A stretch of DNA of 41,087 nt from Psychrobacter sp. UBA3480 (GCF_002377945.1 NZ_DFQV01000017.1:54426-95512), one strand, 5' to 3'; positions 9,398 through 21,242 are shown, counted from the first letter of the stretch. The notes: generated from the sequence alone by a model not told the origin. Numbers and translations: made by a program.

Positions 9398-11755
9398 CTA
9401 TTTCGCTATGCGCTTATTATCCGTATGAGAGGTGGATACCGTATCATCTAGCTCAACCTCTGTCTTAAACCGTGTCAATCGTAGTGCATTCATGAGTACT
9501 GAGATGGAGCTAAGCGCCATAGCAGCGGCAGCAATCATCGGATTCAAAAACCCGAATGCAGCAAGCGGAATACCAAGACAGTTATAAATAAAGGCAAAAA
9601 ACAGATTTTGCTTGATATTGCGTAGCGTTGCTTGAGCGATTTTTTGTGCCGCATCGATATGCATGAGCGACTCACCCATTAGCCGTGCAGAGGCACTATG
9701 CTGAGCGACATCAGTTCCCTCAAACATCGCAAAGCTGGCATCGGCAGTAGCCATCGCTGGCGCATCGTTGACGCCGTCTCCTGCCATCGCTACCTTATGA
9801 CCAGCAGTTTGCAATAGTGCAATTTGACTGGCCTTGTCACGCGGGCTCATCTTGCCATAAGCCTTATCAATACCCAACTGCCCTGCTACATGATCGACGA
9901 CGGACTGCTTATCACCACTCATCAAAATGACATTGATACCCGCATCTTGTAGTGCAGCGATTGCTTGCGGCGTATCTGCCTTTAAGTCATCGGCTAGTGC
10001 AAACGCACCTAGTGGCTCATCATTGATACTAATCGCAACGGTACTGGCAATTTGCCATACTTTTGGCATGAATCTTGGTAACGTCAAGTTCGCAAACTCT
10101 GCCGTACCCACTTTTATCAGACCAAGACCTTCGATATTTGCTTGTATACCAGCGCCTTTTATCACACTGATGTCAGTCACATTAAATAGAGACAGTTGAC
10201 GGTCTTTAGCCGTATTGACGAGGGCAGTTGCTAGTGGATGACTGGCATGCGCCTCGACACTGGCCGCAATCTGCAATACATCATCAACAGCAAGCGACTT
10301 ATCCACCATGACATGATCGACGATAGTAGGTTTGCCAATAGTCAATGTACCTGTTTTATCGAGTACTACCGTATCTATATTACCTGCTGCCTCAAGACTT
10401 TGCGCATCCTTGAACCACACACCATGACGCGCGGCAACGCCCATACCAGCCATGATCGCTGCTGGCGTGGCCAAACCAAGTGCACAAGGACAAGCAATAA
10501 CCAAGACTGATACTGCATGCATTAAAGCAGTATCAACCATACCTGTTAGCCACCATGTGACCCCAAAAGTAACCAACGCAATCGTTACTACTACGGGGAC
10601 AAAGATAGCCGTTACTCGATCCGCGAGACGCGCTAGATTGGCTTTTGAGCCTTGTGCATCACTCAACGCTTGTACCATATCACCAAGCTTAGTATCACTA
10701 CCCTTCGCACTGACACAATATAACAGACTGCCATTCTCTACCAAGGCACCTGCTAGCAAACCATCGCCTTGCTCTTTTTTGAGAGCTACCGACTCGCCAG
10801 TTAAATGACTCTCCACGCACCAACCGCTGCCTTCTATGACGGTACCATCTGTAGCGACGCGGCTACCTTGTTTTGCACGTAAGACGTCATCCACTTGCAC
10901 ATCAGACAACGCAATCCTATGAAATTCACCATTTGGCTGCTGCTGCTCTACTTCATCAGGTGTCAATGACAGTAATAAATCAATACTGTTTAGGCTGTGC
11001 TTCTTGGTACGTTCCTCAAGATATTTACCTGTACGTACAAAGGCAATGACCATCACCCCTGCTTCAAAATATACGGCTGGGCTGTTACCAGCACCGTGTC
11101 CGCCCAGATGCCCACTTTGCAATAGACTGTTTAAAGTACCATCGCCGTGCGTGAGCCATAGATAAGTCGAATATGCCCATATCGTTACTGTACCGATGAC
11201 CACCAGCACATCCATATTGGCAAGGCCACCTTTTATAGACGCCCATGCGCTCTTATAAAACGGCAACGCCAAACCAAACTGTACTATGGTCGCTAAAATA
11301 AATTGCACCCAGACCGGCGGCATCCACGCCATACCAAAACCCGTCAACATACCTGCCATACCCACCAAAAACGGCACCAAACAAACCCACAATCCGATCA
11401 AACGCCATGGGTATTGAGTGGCGGTATCTTCGTCAGTCTGAGCAAATAAGCTATCGGCTGCCTGCACATTGGCAACAAAACCTGTTTTATTCACCCACTC
11501 CGTCACCTGTTCGGGCGTCGTTTGGGTCGGATCATAATCGACATTGGCAGTCTCGCCAGCAAAACTCACACTTACCTCATACACTGAAGGCTTCTTGTTA
11601 AGCACCTTCTCAATTCTTGAGGCGCAGGCCTGACAAGTCATGCCGTCAATCGCTAATTGCAAATGCGCGCGTTGCGGTGTCAGTGGCATGTTGGACTCAA
11701 CATCAGTTTCGACATCATAAGACTTATCTTTGGTAGTACGGTTGGTATCGTTCAT
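9398..11755 (-). CDS. copA: Cu+-exporting P1B-type ATPase
   Basis: It pumps monovalent copper out of the cytosol using ATP. There is one N-terminal HMA metal-binding domain (residues about 32-98) with GMTCQAC (C41, C44); E. coli CopA has two. The actuator motif is TGES (319-322), the membrane metal site is C422-P-C424 (ACPCALGLATP), the phosphorylated Asp is D466 (DKTGTLT), and ASHP and GDGVNDAP follow. The helix pair with YN...GIPLAA and MALSS near the C-terminus matches the Cu+ specificity class. Length is 785 residues. It appears to have its own promoter, because a terminator (11931-11971) separates it from copZ. A dyad sits in its leader. The opening 30 residues are polar and variable. 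Confidence 0.95.
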   Translation of the reverse strand: MNDTNRTTKDKSYDVETDVESNMPLTPQRAHLQLAIDGMTCQACASRIEKVLNKKPSVYEVSVSFAGETANVDYDPTQTTPEQVTEWVNKTGFVANVQAADSLFAQTDEDTATQYPWRLIGLWVCLVPFLVGMAGMLTGFGMAWMPPVWVQFILATIVQFGLALPFYKSAWASIKGGLANMDVLVVIGTVTIWAYSTYLWLTHGDGTLNSLLQSGHLGGHGAGNSPAVYFEAGVMVIAFVRTGKYLEERTKKHSLNSIDLLLSLTPDEVEQQQPNGEFHRIALSDVQVDDVLRAKQGSRVATDGTVIEGSGWCVESHLTGESVALKKEQGDGLLAGALVENGSLLYCVSAKGSDTKLGDMVQALSDAQGSKANLARLADRVTAIFVPVVVTIALVTFGVTWWLTGMVDTALMHAVSVLVIACPCALGLATPAAIMAGMGVAARHGVWFKDAQSLEAAGNIDTVVLDKTGTLTIGKPTIVDHVMVDKSLAVDDVLQIAASVEAHASHPLATALVNTAKDRQLSLFNVTDISVIKGAGIQANIEGLGLIKVGTAEFANLTLPRFMPKVWQIASTVAISINDEPLGAFALADDLKADTPQAIAALQDAGINVILMSGDKQSVVDHVAGQLGIDKAYGKMSPRDKASQIALLQTAGHKVAMAGDGVNDAPAMATADASFAMFEGTDVAQHSASARLMGESLMHIDAAQKIAQATLRNIKQNLFFAFIYNCLGIPLAAFGFLNPMIAAAAMALSSISVLMNALRLTRFKTEVELDDTVSTSHTDNKRIAK

Positions 11756-11771
11756 AAATAAAACTCGTCAT

Positions 11772-11795
11772 GGTGCCTATAAATTTGTAGGAACC
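11772..11795. promoter_or_regulatory. Inverted repeat in the copA leader
   Basis: GGTGCCTA (11772-11779) and TAGGAACC (11788-11795) form a near-perfect dyad with an 8-nt spacer, 16 bp upstream of the copA ATG. It could be an operator or a hairpin in the mRNA leader near the ribosome binding site. It does not match the CueR operator consensus. Confidence 0.4.
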
Positions 11796-11930
11796 ACGAT
11801 AAAATATCAGTGGGTAGGCAAAAAATTCAAATAAAGCAATTAGGTTATATCGTATTCAGTATGAGCATTTTAGACAAAGTAGCCATGTATCAAAGTATCG
11901 AGACTGAATACTCGTAATCGTTAATCATTA

Positions 11931-11971
11931 AAAAACCAGCTATCATGCTTGTAATAACATGTTAGCTGGTT
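11931..11971 (-). terminator. Intrinsic terminator after copZ-like gene
   Basis: AACCAGCTA-T-CATG pairs with CATG-T-TAGCTGGTT, with a run of T on the minus-strand side. It separates the chaperone gene from copA, so the two are probably transcribed separately. Confidence 0.85.
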
Positions 11972-11991
11972 CTGTAAATAAGTGATGGAAT

Positions 11992-12216
11992 TTATGAGTT
12001 AGCAACTGTCGCCTCAAATCCAGCATCGTCAATAGCTGAAGCAATAGCCTCTGCACTGGTTTTGCTATCATCAAAGGTTATCGTCGCTAGGTTATCAGCA
12101 AGGTCAACGGTAATAGTTTCTAATCCATCAATATCGGCTGTTGCTGTATGTACGCTTGCTACGCATCCGCCACAAGTCATACCATCAATTTTAATAATAC
12201 GTGTTTGATCTGCCAT
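11992..12216 (-). CDS. copZ: CopZ-like copper chaperone (HMA domain)
   Basis: This is a single-domain cytosolic Cu+ carrier expected to hand copper to CopA or a regulator. The 74 residues have the beta-alpha-beta-beta-alpha-beta HMA pattern with the metal site DGMTCGGC (C15, C18). The start is ATG 12216, because AAGGAGCC lies just upstream (12221-12228); an in-frame codon 33 bases earlier has no such site. It ends in its own terminator at 11931-11971. The gene name is by family and context; chaperones of this type are not always called copZ. Confidence 0.9.
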   Translation of the reverse strand: MADQTRIIKIDGMTCGGCVASVHTATADIDGLETITVDLADNLATITFDDSKTSAEAIASAIDDAGFEATVANS

Positions 12217-12275
12217 ATTGGGCTCCTTATTTTTATTAGTAATGAGCAACTCTAATAGTTATTCTGTTAATGATA

Positions 12276-12320
12276 ACTTTGATATTTTTTAAGTTATCAA
12301 AGTAAGAGCAACTATCAAAG
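12276..12320. promoter_or_regulatory. ACTTTGATA dyad and repeat upstream of copZ
   Basis: ACTTTGATA (12276-12284) and TATCAAAGT (12295-12303) are perfect inverted repeats with a 10-nt spacer. TATCAAAG recurs at 12313-12320, and one copy lies upstream of copA at 11888-11895. It could be an operator for a copper-responsive regulator. The regulator is not encoded in this window. Confidence 0.35.
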
Positions 12321-12380
12321 CTACATTAAATAAGCATAAGCCCTATTATCCTCGACAACAAGACCGTTTGGTTGTTGCTT

Positions 12381-12405
12381 TATTAACGAGATGCTATTAA
12401 CGAGA
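12381..12405. repeat. Short direct repeat upstream of copZ
   Basis: TATTAACGAGA occurs exactly twice (12381-12391 and 12395-12405), 14 bp apart, in the non-coding stretch between the HMA-like gene and the chaperone gene. One 14-bp step places the copies on nearly the same helix face after about 1.3 turns. The function is unknown. Confidence 0.5.
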
Positions 12406-12470
12406 CAGCAACTTATTAATAAACACGTAAAAGAGCTCATCGGCAAATTTATAGCAATAGCTATTTGTAA

Positions 12471-12728
12471 TTATAAATCGTTATGGTGCGGGTTCTGCGG
12501 TGAATCAATCGGAAATGGCTGAGTCACATAGTCCACCATACTAATCGCCGCTGTTAAGGCATGGATACTAGTATCTGTATCATCATAGCTTACCGTTGCG
12601 ACATTATGCTTAGGATCCAAATTAATAGCCGTCACGCCTGAGATGTTCTTAAGCGCGGTCATTACGCTATCTAAGCCTTCTACATCATCGATATTTTCGA
12701 TGCTTACTTGCGCCATCTGAATTGCCAT
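12471..12728 (-). CDS. HMA-fold protein lacking the metal-binding cysteines
   Basis: The 85 residues follow the HMA pattern: beta1 (AQVSIENI), helix 1 (GLDSVMTALKNI), beta2 (VTAINLDPKHN), beta3 (VATVSYDD), helix 2 (SIHALTAAIS). The loop that should read MxCxxC is IENIDDVEG, and there is no Cys in the protein at all. It therefore cannot bind Cu+ in the usual way. A polar His/Pro/Asn tail (DSPQNPHHNDL) ends the protein. It starts 27 bp after the kdsA stop with an AGAGGGC ribosome binding site, so it is probably co-transcribed with kdsA. It could be a diverged partner of CopA/CopZ or a domain reused for protein contacts. Confidence 0.75.
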   Translation of the reverse strand: MAIQMAQVSIENIDDVEGLDSVMTALKNISGVTAINLDPKHNVATVSYDDTDTSIHALTAAISMVDYVTQPFPIDSPQNPHHNDL

Positions 12729-12755
12729 TGTATAGCCCTCTTATCACGTACCGTA

Positions 12756-13751
<996 letters not shown>

Positions 13752-13773
13752 CTACTAACAGTTTGGATTAAGC

Positions 13774-13807
13774 AAAAAAAGACCAATCCGAAGATCAGTC
13801 TTTTTTA
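13774..13807 (-). terminator. Intrinsic terminator after pyrG
   Basis: On the minus strand AAAAAAGACTGATC pairs imperfectly (two mismatches) with GATTGGTCTTTTTT around a TTCG tetraloop, then a T run. kdsA therefore probably needs its own promoter in 13632-13773. Confidence 0.8.
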
Positions 13808-13843
13808 TAATAAACGCTTTCAATATATATTACATTTTGAGAG

Positions 13844-15592
<1,749 letters not shown>

Positions 15593-15612
15593 TCACAAAT
15601 AATACATACAAC

Positions 15613-15643
15613 AAAAAAACCCACCCCGAAGGATGAGTTTTTT
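15613..15643 (-). terminator. Intrinsic terminator after the porin gene
   Basis: On the minus strand AAAACTCATCC and GGTGGGTTTT pair around a TTCGG-type loop, followed by T. It ends the porin transcript 20 bp after the stop codon. Confidence 0.85.
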
Positions 15644-15664
15644 ATTTAGATTCTAATGGTTAGA

Positions 15665-16708
15665 TTAGAATAAGTACTCTAGACCACCACCGATAGCTAG
15701 TACGTCAGCATCAGTATTGCCAAGGTCAGCTGAGTTATTACCAGCATAAGCATGTACAATCATATTATCTTGATAGTAGTATTTACCACCAACAACGATT
15801 TGATCTGAGTCAAAGTTGTCAACACCATCTAGGTTGTCAGTTTTGTTGTACTGAACATAAACAGTTGCTGGACGAGCAAAGTTAGATAAGCCTAATGCAC
15901 CACTAACTACTAGACCTTTCTCTTTTTCGGTATCACCCTCATAGTCAAAATCAGCTACTTGATATAGAGCACCTAATGTTACAGGAGCTGCCATGTATTT
16001 ACCTAGATCAACAGTTGCTGTACCACGGATGATATCACCATTGATGTTTTGGTCTTTATCGTACGCAACACCAGCAGTGAAGCCAGTACCTTGGTCAAAC
16101 ATTAGCGCAGCACCAAAGCCACTATTACGATCATCACTATCCTCTACAAAGCTTTCGTCAGCACTATACATAACAGAAAGTTGTAATGGTAGGTTGTTGT
16201 ATTTTGGAGACATCCAAATAACTGAGCTGTTGATACGGCTACTATCAGCCATATTCAAACCACCATAGTTTTCGTTATCTTCAAGTTTATTGCCACCTAG
16301 GTTATCCCAATAACCATCGTTAACGACTACGTTGTTGATTTTATCTAAAGTAGATTGGTTTTTACCAGCACGGAATTCACCGAACTGCTTGTTTACAACA
16401 CCAAGATACGTATCACGGTTAGAGAAACCATCGCTATCACCGTCAACACGAGTACCATACTCTAAGCGATAGATGACGTCAGTATTTGCCGTCATCGCTT
16501 CAGAACCTTTGATACCGATACGTGAAGAGTTGGAGTTGATCTGTACTGAGTCAGACTCTCTGTCTGCACGAGCATCACCATTTGGGTAATCAACTTCGGC
16601 ATTTACATAATCAGCAGTAACAAACGCTTTACCATATAAGGTAGGAGCGGCATTGGCTGCAGAAACAGATAGAGCAGCAACGGCTGTAGCTAAAAGTAGT
16701 TTTTTCAT
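15665..16708 (-). CDS. Outer-membrane porin (Gram-negative porin family)
   Basis: This is a trimeric 16-stranded diffusion channel by family; the substrate is not predictable. A Sec signal peptide of about 21 residues (MKKLLLATAVAALSVSAANA, cleaved before APTLYG) is followed by alternating beta strands rich in Tyr, Asn and Gly. The protein ends in EYLF, the aromatic C-terminus recognised by the BAM machinery. From ATG 16708 it has 347 residues, with GGAGATACC just upstream. The loop near residue 92 (DGDSDGFSNRD) is Asp/Gly-rich and could bind a divalent cation. It is a single gene with its own terminator and a long AT-rich upstream region, which suggests regulated, strong transcription. Confidence 0.92.
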   Translation of the reverse strand: MKKLLLATAVAALSVSAANAAPTLYGKAFVTADYVNAEVDYPNGDARADRESDSVQINSNSSRIGIKGSEAMTANTDVIYRLEYGTRVDGDSDGFSNRDTYLGVVNKQFGEFRAGKNQSTLDKINNVVVNDGYWDNLGGNKLEDNENYGGLNMADSSRINSSVIWMSPKYNNLPLQLSVMYSADESFVEDSDDRNSGFGAALMFDQGTGFTAGVAYDKDQNINGDIIRGTATVDLGKYMAAPVTLGALYQVADFDYEGDTEKEKGLVVSGALGLSNFARPATVYVQYNKTDNLDGVDNFDSDQIVVGGKYYYQDNMIVHAYAGNNSADLGNTDADVLAIGGGLEYLF

Positions 16709-17173
16709 GGGGTATCTCCACTTTACAATTGTAGTAATGAGCAAGCTATTATTAGCTGGCGCCCATAATGGTATCGTCACAAATCCTCAAAGATATAATG
16801 TGTAACTGGCTACCGAGATTAGTCAGAAACAAGTGTGGCGAAGTTCTATTACAGTAAGATGAAAAAAACCATGATTTACATAACTGGGATTAAAAAAGTA
16901 ACTGCCATGTAATCTTTAGTTTTTATCCTTCCATTGCGTAACATCGGTTACCAAACTCATACTTCGAGTACAAGCATAACAACTTTGACATAATTTGCAA
17001 CATATTTTTTTGCCTTTTCGATACATCCATTATCAAATAACAGACCCTTCATTTTATTTGAACGATTGTTAAAAAACTTCCGCTTACTCAATTAGATACG
17101 AATAATATTGGTTAATATGATTACTAATATTCTTAAATTTTTATAATAAACATCGAATAATAGTCCAAAATAA

Positions 17174-17203
17174 AGCGCTATTTACTAAAAAATAAATAGC
17201 GCT
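17174..17203. promoter_or_regulatory. Perfect 11-bp hairpin downstream of glcB
   Basis: AGCGCTATTTA (17174-17184) and TAAATAGCGCT (17193-17203) pair perfectly around an 8-nt A-rich loop. It may act in termination or mRNA stabilisation, although the following T run is not clean. Confidence 0.5.
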
Positions 17204-17264
17204 AATTAAGAAGTTAATAATCTATTTGAGCAAATTCATTAGTTACAAATGAGCAAGACTGACT

Positions 17265-17289
17265 AGCATACTTGCTCATCAAGTATGCT
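17265..17289. promoter_or_regulatory. Perfect 10-bp hairpin close to the glcB stop
   Basis: AGCATACTTG (17265-17274) and CAAGTATGCT (17280-17289) pair around a 5-nt loop, 29 bp after the glcB stop. The flanks (TTTGAGCA at 17225 and TGCTCAAA at 17285) can also pair, so alternative folds exist. It lacks a T run. Confidence 0.5.
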
Positions 17290-17318
17290 CAAATGCCTGT
17301 CATATTTAATCTATTGTT

Positions 17319-19517
17319 CTAAGCGTTGGCTTTAAGATCCAAACGTGCTTGATGTAACAATGGCTCAGTATAACCACTAGGCTGCTCACGTCCTTTAAAG
17401 ACTAAATCACAGGCGGCTTTGAATGCATAAGAGCTATCGAAGTTATCTGCCATTGATTGATAGTCATCATCGCCTGCATTTTGCTCATCGACGACCTTGG
17501 CCATGCGTTTCATCGTATCCATCACTTGCTGCTCACTAACCACGCCATGATGCAACCAGTTGGCAATATGTTGGCTCGAGATACGCAAAGTAGCACGATC
17601 TTCCATGAGACCGACATCGTTGATATCAGGCACCTTGGAGCAACCAACACCTTGATTTACCCAGCGTACGACATAACCCAAGATACCTTGAGCATTGTTT
17701 TCAAGCTCCTGCTGCTTTTCTTCGTCAGTCCAATCGGTATTTTTCGCCAATGGGATGGTCAAGATGTCATCCAAGCTAGCACGCTTGCGTGATTTTAGCG
17801 TGTCCTGTACATCAGCCACGCTTACTTGATGATAGTGTATGCTATGCAAGGTAGCGCCCGTTGGTGATGGTACCCACGCAGTGCTAGCACCAGACTTAGG
17901 ATGAGCGGCTTTAGTATCCATCATCTCTTTCATTTCATCAGGCTTGGCCCACATGCCTTTACCAATTTGTGCGCGACCTTGTAGGCCTGTCTCTAGACCG
18001 ATATCGACGTTCCATTGCTCGTAAGCAGGCTGCCATGCTTGCGACTTCATCTCGCCTTTTGGTACAAATGGACCTGCATTCATGCTGGTATGCATCTCAT
18101 CACCAGTACGGTCTAAGAAACCTGTGTTAATAAAGATAACGCGCTCTTTGGCTTGGCGGATTGCTTCTTTTAAATTGACCGTCATACGGCGCTCTTCATC
18201 CATGATGCCGATTTTGAGCGTATTGCGTTCTAGACCTAACAGATCCTCTGACGCATTAAATAAGTCATTGGCCATTTTAACTTCTTCAGGGCCATGCATC
18301 TTTGGCTTCACGATATACATTGAGCCTTGACGCGAGTTTGATAGCTCGTTTTTACCTTTAATATCATTAAGTGATAATAGTGGCGTGATCAAGCCATCCA
18401 TTAAGCCTTCAAATATCTGCTCTTGACCATCACCTAGATCGACTAAGATGGCAGGGTTCTGCATTAAGTGACCGACGTTACGAATTAATAATAACGAACG
18501 ACCTGGCAAGATCAGCTTGCCTCCATCTGGTGTGTTATATTCACGATCTGGGTTTTGCTTACGTGTACGGGTTTTGCCACCTTTTTCAAAGGTTTCTTGT
18601 AGGTCGCTATTCATTAAGCCAAGCCAGTTACGATAGACTTCGACTTTTTCTTCTGCATCTACCGCAGCGACTGAGTCTTCACAATCCTGAATGGCTGTCA
18701 TAGCCGACTCAAGTAGTACGTCCTTGATGTTTGCTGGATCATCTTTACCAACTGGATGGTTGCTATCGATTTGAATCTCAGCATGCAAGCCGTTGTTCTT
18801 CAACAGCACACCTGTAGGAGCTTCAGCGTCACCGACAAAGCCGACAAACTTAGCCGTATCTTTTAGCTCGGTACTGCTATCACCTTGTACGACTTCTAGC
18901 TTGCCATCGACTACTTTAAAGCCAGTCACATCATTGTAAGAACCAGATGCTAGTGTGAAGTGCTCATCTAAGAAGGCTTTAGCGTAAGCGACAACAGCAG
19001 CACCGCGAGTAGGATTATAGCTACCGCCCGCTTCTTGTCCATTATCACTGCTGATAACATCGGTACCATACAAAGCATCGTATAAGCTACCCCAACGCGC
19101 GTTGGTCGCGTTAAGCGCATAACGAGCATTACGAACTGGTACGACCAGCTGCGGCCCTGCGATGTGCGCGATTTCGTCATCGACGTTTTTGGTATCAACC
19201 GTAAACGCTTCGCCTTCAGGTAGCAGATAACCAATTTCTTGCAGGAATGTCTTATAAGCTGGATAGTCGATTTCACCATCTTTTGCAGGATTATCTAAGT
19301 GCCATTGGTCAATTTGCGCTTGAATCTTGTCACGAGTTTCCAATAGTGCTTTATTGCGCGGGGTAAACTCTTTAATAACCTTTTCGAAACCTGACCAATA
19401 ATCGTCTGAATCCACACCGACTTTCGGTAGCACTTCGTTTTCAATAAAGTCATATAACTGCTGATCGATGGCAAGACTGCCTTTTTGAATACGATTGGTG
19501 TTAGAAGACTGGCTCAT
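17319..19517 (-). CDS. glcB: Malate synthase G
   Basis: It condenses glyoxylate with acetyl-CoA to malate, in the glyoxylate/glycolate branch. The 732 residues match the monomeric G isoform (about 720-725), not the shorter A isoform. Seen in order: [24 protein letters not shown] near residues 129-152, the [15 protein letters not shown] glyoxylate region, [32 protein letters not shown], and the C-terminal [25 protein letters not shown]. The start ATG 19517 follows AAGGATA at good spacing. It is a single gene; no isocitrate lyase gene lies in this window. Two hairpins lie downstream. Confidence 0.97.
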   Translation of the reverse strand: MSQSSNTNRIQKGSLAIDQQLYDFIENEVLPKVGVDSDDYWSGFEKVIKEFTPRNKALLETRDKIQAQIDQWHLDNPAKDGEIDYPAYKTFLQEIGYLLPEGEAFTVDTKNVDDEIAHIAGPQLVVPVRNARYALNATNARWGSLYDALYGTDVISSDNGQEAGGSYNPTRGAAVVAYAKAFLDEHFTLASGSYNDVTGFKVVDGKLEVVQGDSSTELKDTAKFVGFVGDAEAPTGVLLKNNGLHAEIQIDSNHPVGKDDPANIKDVLLESAMTAIQDCEDSVAAVDAEEKVEVYRNWLGLMNSDLQETFEKGGKTRTRKQNPDREYNTPDGGKLILPGRSLLLIRNVGHLMQNPAILVDLGDGQEQIFEGLMDGLITPLLSLNDIKGKNELSNSRQGSMYIVKPKMHGPEEVKMANDLFNASEDLLGLERNTLKIGIMDEERRMTVNLKEAIRQAKERVIFINTGFLDRTGDEMHTSMNAGPFVPKGEMKSQAWQPAYEQWNVDIGLETGLQGRAQIGKGMWAKPDEMKEMMDTKAAHPKSGASTAWVPSPTGATLHSIHYHQVSVADVQDTLKSRKRASLDDILTIPLAKNTDWTDEEKQQELENNAQGILGYVVRWVNQGVGCSKVPDINDVGLMEDRATLRISSQHIANWLHHGVVSEQQVMDTMKRMAKVVDEQNAGDDDYQSMADNFDSSYAFKAACDLVFKGREQPSGYTEPLLHQARLDLKANA

Positions 19518-20067
19518 ATTGTTATCCTTATCTGTTCGTGAGGGGTACTAATACTGAGTTGTGACAGTAACTGTTTAAGATTTTTTAATCTTGTGAGGTT
19601 TAAACGTTCATATCTCATTCATTGTGGAATCTTTGATTCTCTAATTTTTCTACAAAGATATATCTACAATTTTTATGTTCTAATAAAAGGTAATCTATTG
19701 ATATCAGGTTTGCTCTTTACTAATAGCACATCATAAAAGTAAGACGAAATGCTTAAATAGCAAAATCTCATCCTACTATCAAATAATAAAATTAACAAGG
19801 AAACACCATTCACTAAGTAAATACTTAGGCTGTTTAATAATGATAATGTATGAGTGGCTTACTCTAGGAGCTATAATCATCACTTAGAAATTAGATGCAG
19901 CAAAACCAATATAAACAGTAAGTAATCATTAATACCTTTAATTATGCTTAACCGTTATCTATTAATAAACACCTATTGATGACTGTCAGTTATTTAGCAT
20001 CGTATCTAGGTCAGACTAACGATATAATTACTCGTATTACCATTCATAAATAAAGCTTCCTTAGACT
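19518..20067. other. Intergenic region between divergent glcB and miaE
   Basis: This 550-bp AT-rich stretch must hold both promoters. One half-site resembling a Fur/iron box (ATAATGATAAT, 19837-19847) and the small dyad AAGATT-TTTT-AATCTT (about 19577-19592) are the only noticeable patterns. No convincing gene is present. Confidence 0.4.
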
Positions 20068-20865
20068 ATGACTATCAATCAACAAAACATCGCAACATTA
20101 CAATCAACATTAAATACTATAAATAACGATAGTATCGAGAAAAAATCTGTCGAAGAAAATATCTCTCAAACTGTAAATAATAGTGCTGAAGCAGATCTAA
20201 TCGAAAAAGAGCTGCCTGAAGAAGATAGCATCGATATTACGCATCTGCGCACTCCTATAAAGGTAGACCTATCTCCTGTTTATAACTTTTTAGGTGCTCG
20301 AACCACGCAATCTTGGGTAAATGCTGCGATTGAAAACCTACCTATGATTATTCAAGACCATGCCAACTGCGAAAAAAAGGCCGCTGGTACTGCGATGAAT
20401 TTGATATTTCGTTATGAGTTCTCTTATGACTTGCAACGTAAACTCGCACAGCTGATACGTGAAGAGATGCTGCACTACGAGCAAGTACTGGGCATCATGA
20501 ATGAGCACGGTCAAGAGTGGAAATATCTGAGTGCTGGACGCTATGCTAAAGGTATGTTGAAGCACAAACGCACTTACGAGCCAGCAGCGATGGTCGATGT
20601 ATTGATAATTGGGGCATTTATTGAGGCGCGCTCTTGTGAGCGTTTTGCAGCGTTGGCCGAGGTCATCGATGATGAACGCCTAGCGAAGTATTATCGTTAT
20701 CTACTCAAGTCAGAGAGTCGTCATTTTGAAGACTATCTTGCACTCGCTCAATCATTATCGGACGAGAATATCGATGAGCGTGTCGCTTTCTTTAAAGAAG
20801 TAGAGGCTGAACTAATAAGTAGCCCAGATGCTGAGCTACGCTTTCATAGTGGTACACCTGCTTAA
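20068..20865 (+). CDS. miaE: tRNA-(2-methylthio-N6-isopentenyl-A37) hydroxylase
   Basis: This is a non-haem diiron monooxygenase that hydroxylates the isopentenyl group of ms2i6A37 in tRNA. The four-helix diiron ligands are visible: E102 (ANCEKKAAG), E133/H136 (REEMLHYEQV), E186 (GAFIEARS), and E216/H219 (SESRHFEDY). Family blocks LGARTTQSWV and KLAQLIREEMLHYEQVLGIM are clear. The catalytic domain starts near residue 66. The preceding 65 residues are a Ser/Asn/Glu-rich extension not present in typical MiaE (about 200 aa). The gene stands alone; miaA and miaB are not in the window. It shares a terminator with the acidic-protein cluster on the other strand. Confidence 0.93.
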   Translation: MTINQQNIATLQSTLNTINNDSIEKKSVEENISQTVNNSAEADLIEKELPEEDSIDITHLRTPIKVDLSPVYNFLGARTTQSWVNAAIENLPMIIQDHANCEKKAAGTAMNLIFRYEFSYDLQRKLAQLIREEMLHYEQVLGIMNEHGQEWKYLSAGRYAKGMLKHKRTYEPAAMVDVLIIGAFIEARSCERFAALAEVIDDERLAKYYRYLLKSESRHFEDYLALAQSLSDENIDERVAFFKEVEAELISSPDAELRFHSGTPA

Positions 20866-20924
20866 AGTCCACGCCTTACTTAAACCTATCTACCTATATA
20901 ATGTAGAAAAAAAATGTAGGAAAC

Positions 20925-20982
20925 AAAAAAGGCACTGTGTTTGATACGAGTTATATACTCTTACCAAACACAGTGCCTTTTT
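20925..20982. terminator. Strong bidirectional terminator between miaE and the acidic-protein cluster
   Basis: AAAAAAGGCACTGTGTTTG pairs perfectly with CAAACACAGTGCCTTTTT over 13 GC-containing bases plus the A/T flanks. It serves convergent genes on both strands. Confidence 0.92.
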
Positions 20983-21041
20983 ATCTATGTACAAATGCCT
21001 ATTTATGTACAAATACTAATAGCTATTAATGTAGTGAATTC

Positions 21042-21242
21042 TTACTTTTTATCTTCCATCAATGGACTATCATACTGTTTGTTGCTCTTGGCGACATTAT
21101 GCGGATCATGGTCTTCCGTAGCCTTTTCTGCTGCAGCTGGATTTGCTTTTTGTAATGAATCATCAGGGACAATACCATTATTATCATCTGCATCTTTTAG
21201 TTTATGATCGTTGTTGACGCTTTCGTTATTTGAGTTATTCAT
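21042..21242 (-). CDS. Small acidic, apparently disordered protein 4 (66 aa)
   Basis: The composition is dominated by Asn, Asp, Lys and Ser, with no Cys or Trp and a single Tyr; no helix, signal or membrane segment is seen. The start ATG has an AGGGAG ribosome binding site at good spacing. It is the last of four consecutive small hydrophilic genes on this strand and is followed by a strong terminator. I do not recognise the family. Its composition suggests an intrinsically disordered stress protein, but this is inference. Confidence 0.75.
   Translation of the reverse strand: MNNSNNESVNNDHKLKDADDNNGIVPDDSLQKANPAAAEKATEDHDPHNVAKSNKQYDSPLMEDKK

Larger units (their letters stand above)
16709..17318. 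other. Intergenic region between porin and glcB
   Basis: This 610-bp, very AT-rich stretch has no supportable gene. The half near the porin must hold its promoter. The half near glcB (17170-17290) holds two strong hairpins, listed separately. A 17-codon plus-strand frame at 16858 has no ribosome binding site and is not called. Confidence 0.5.

Noticed and set aside
16858..16914. 17-codon plus-strand frame upstream of the porin
   Set aside because: No ribosome binding site and no feature beyond a short open frame.
19852..19890. 13-codon frame before miaE
   Set aside because: Too short, no ribosome binding site, in AT-rich intergenic sequence.
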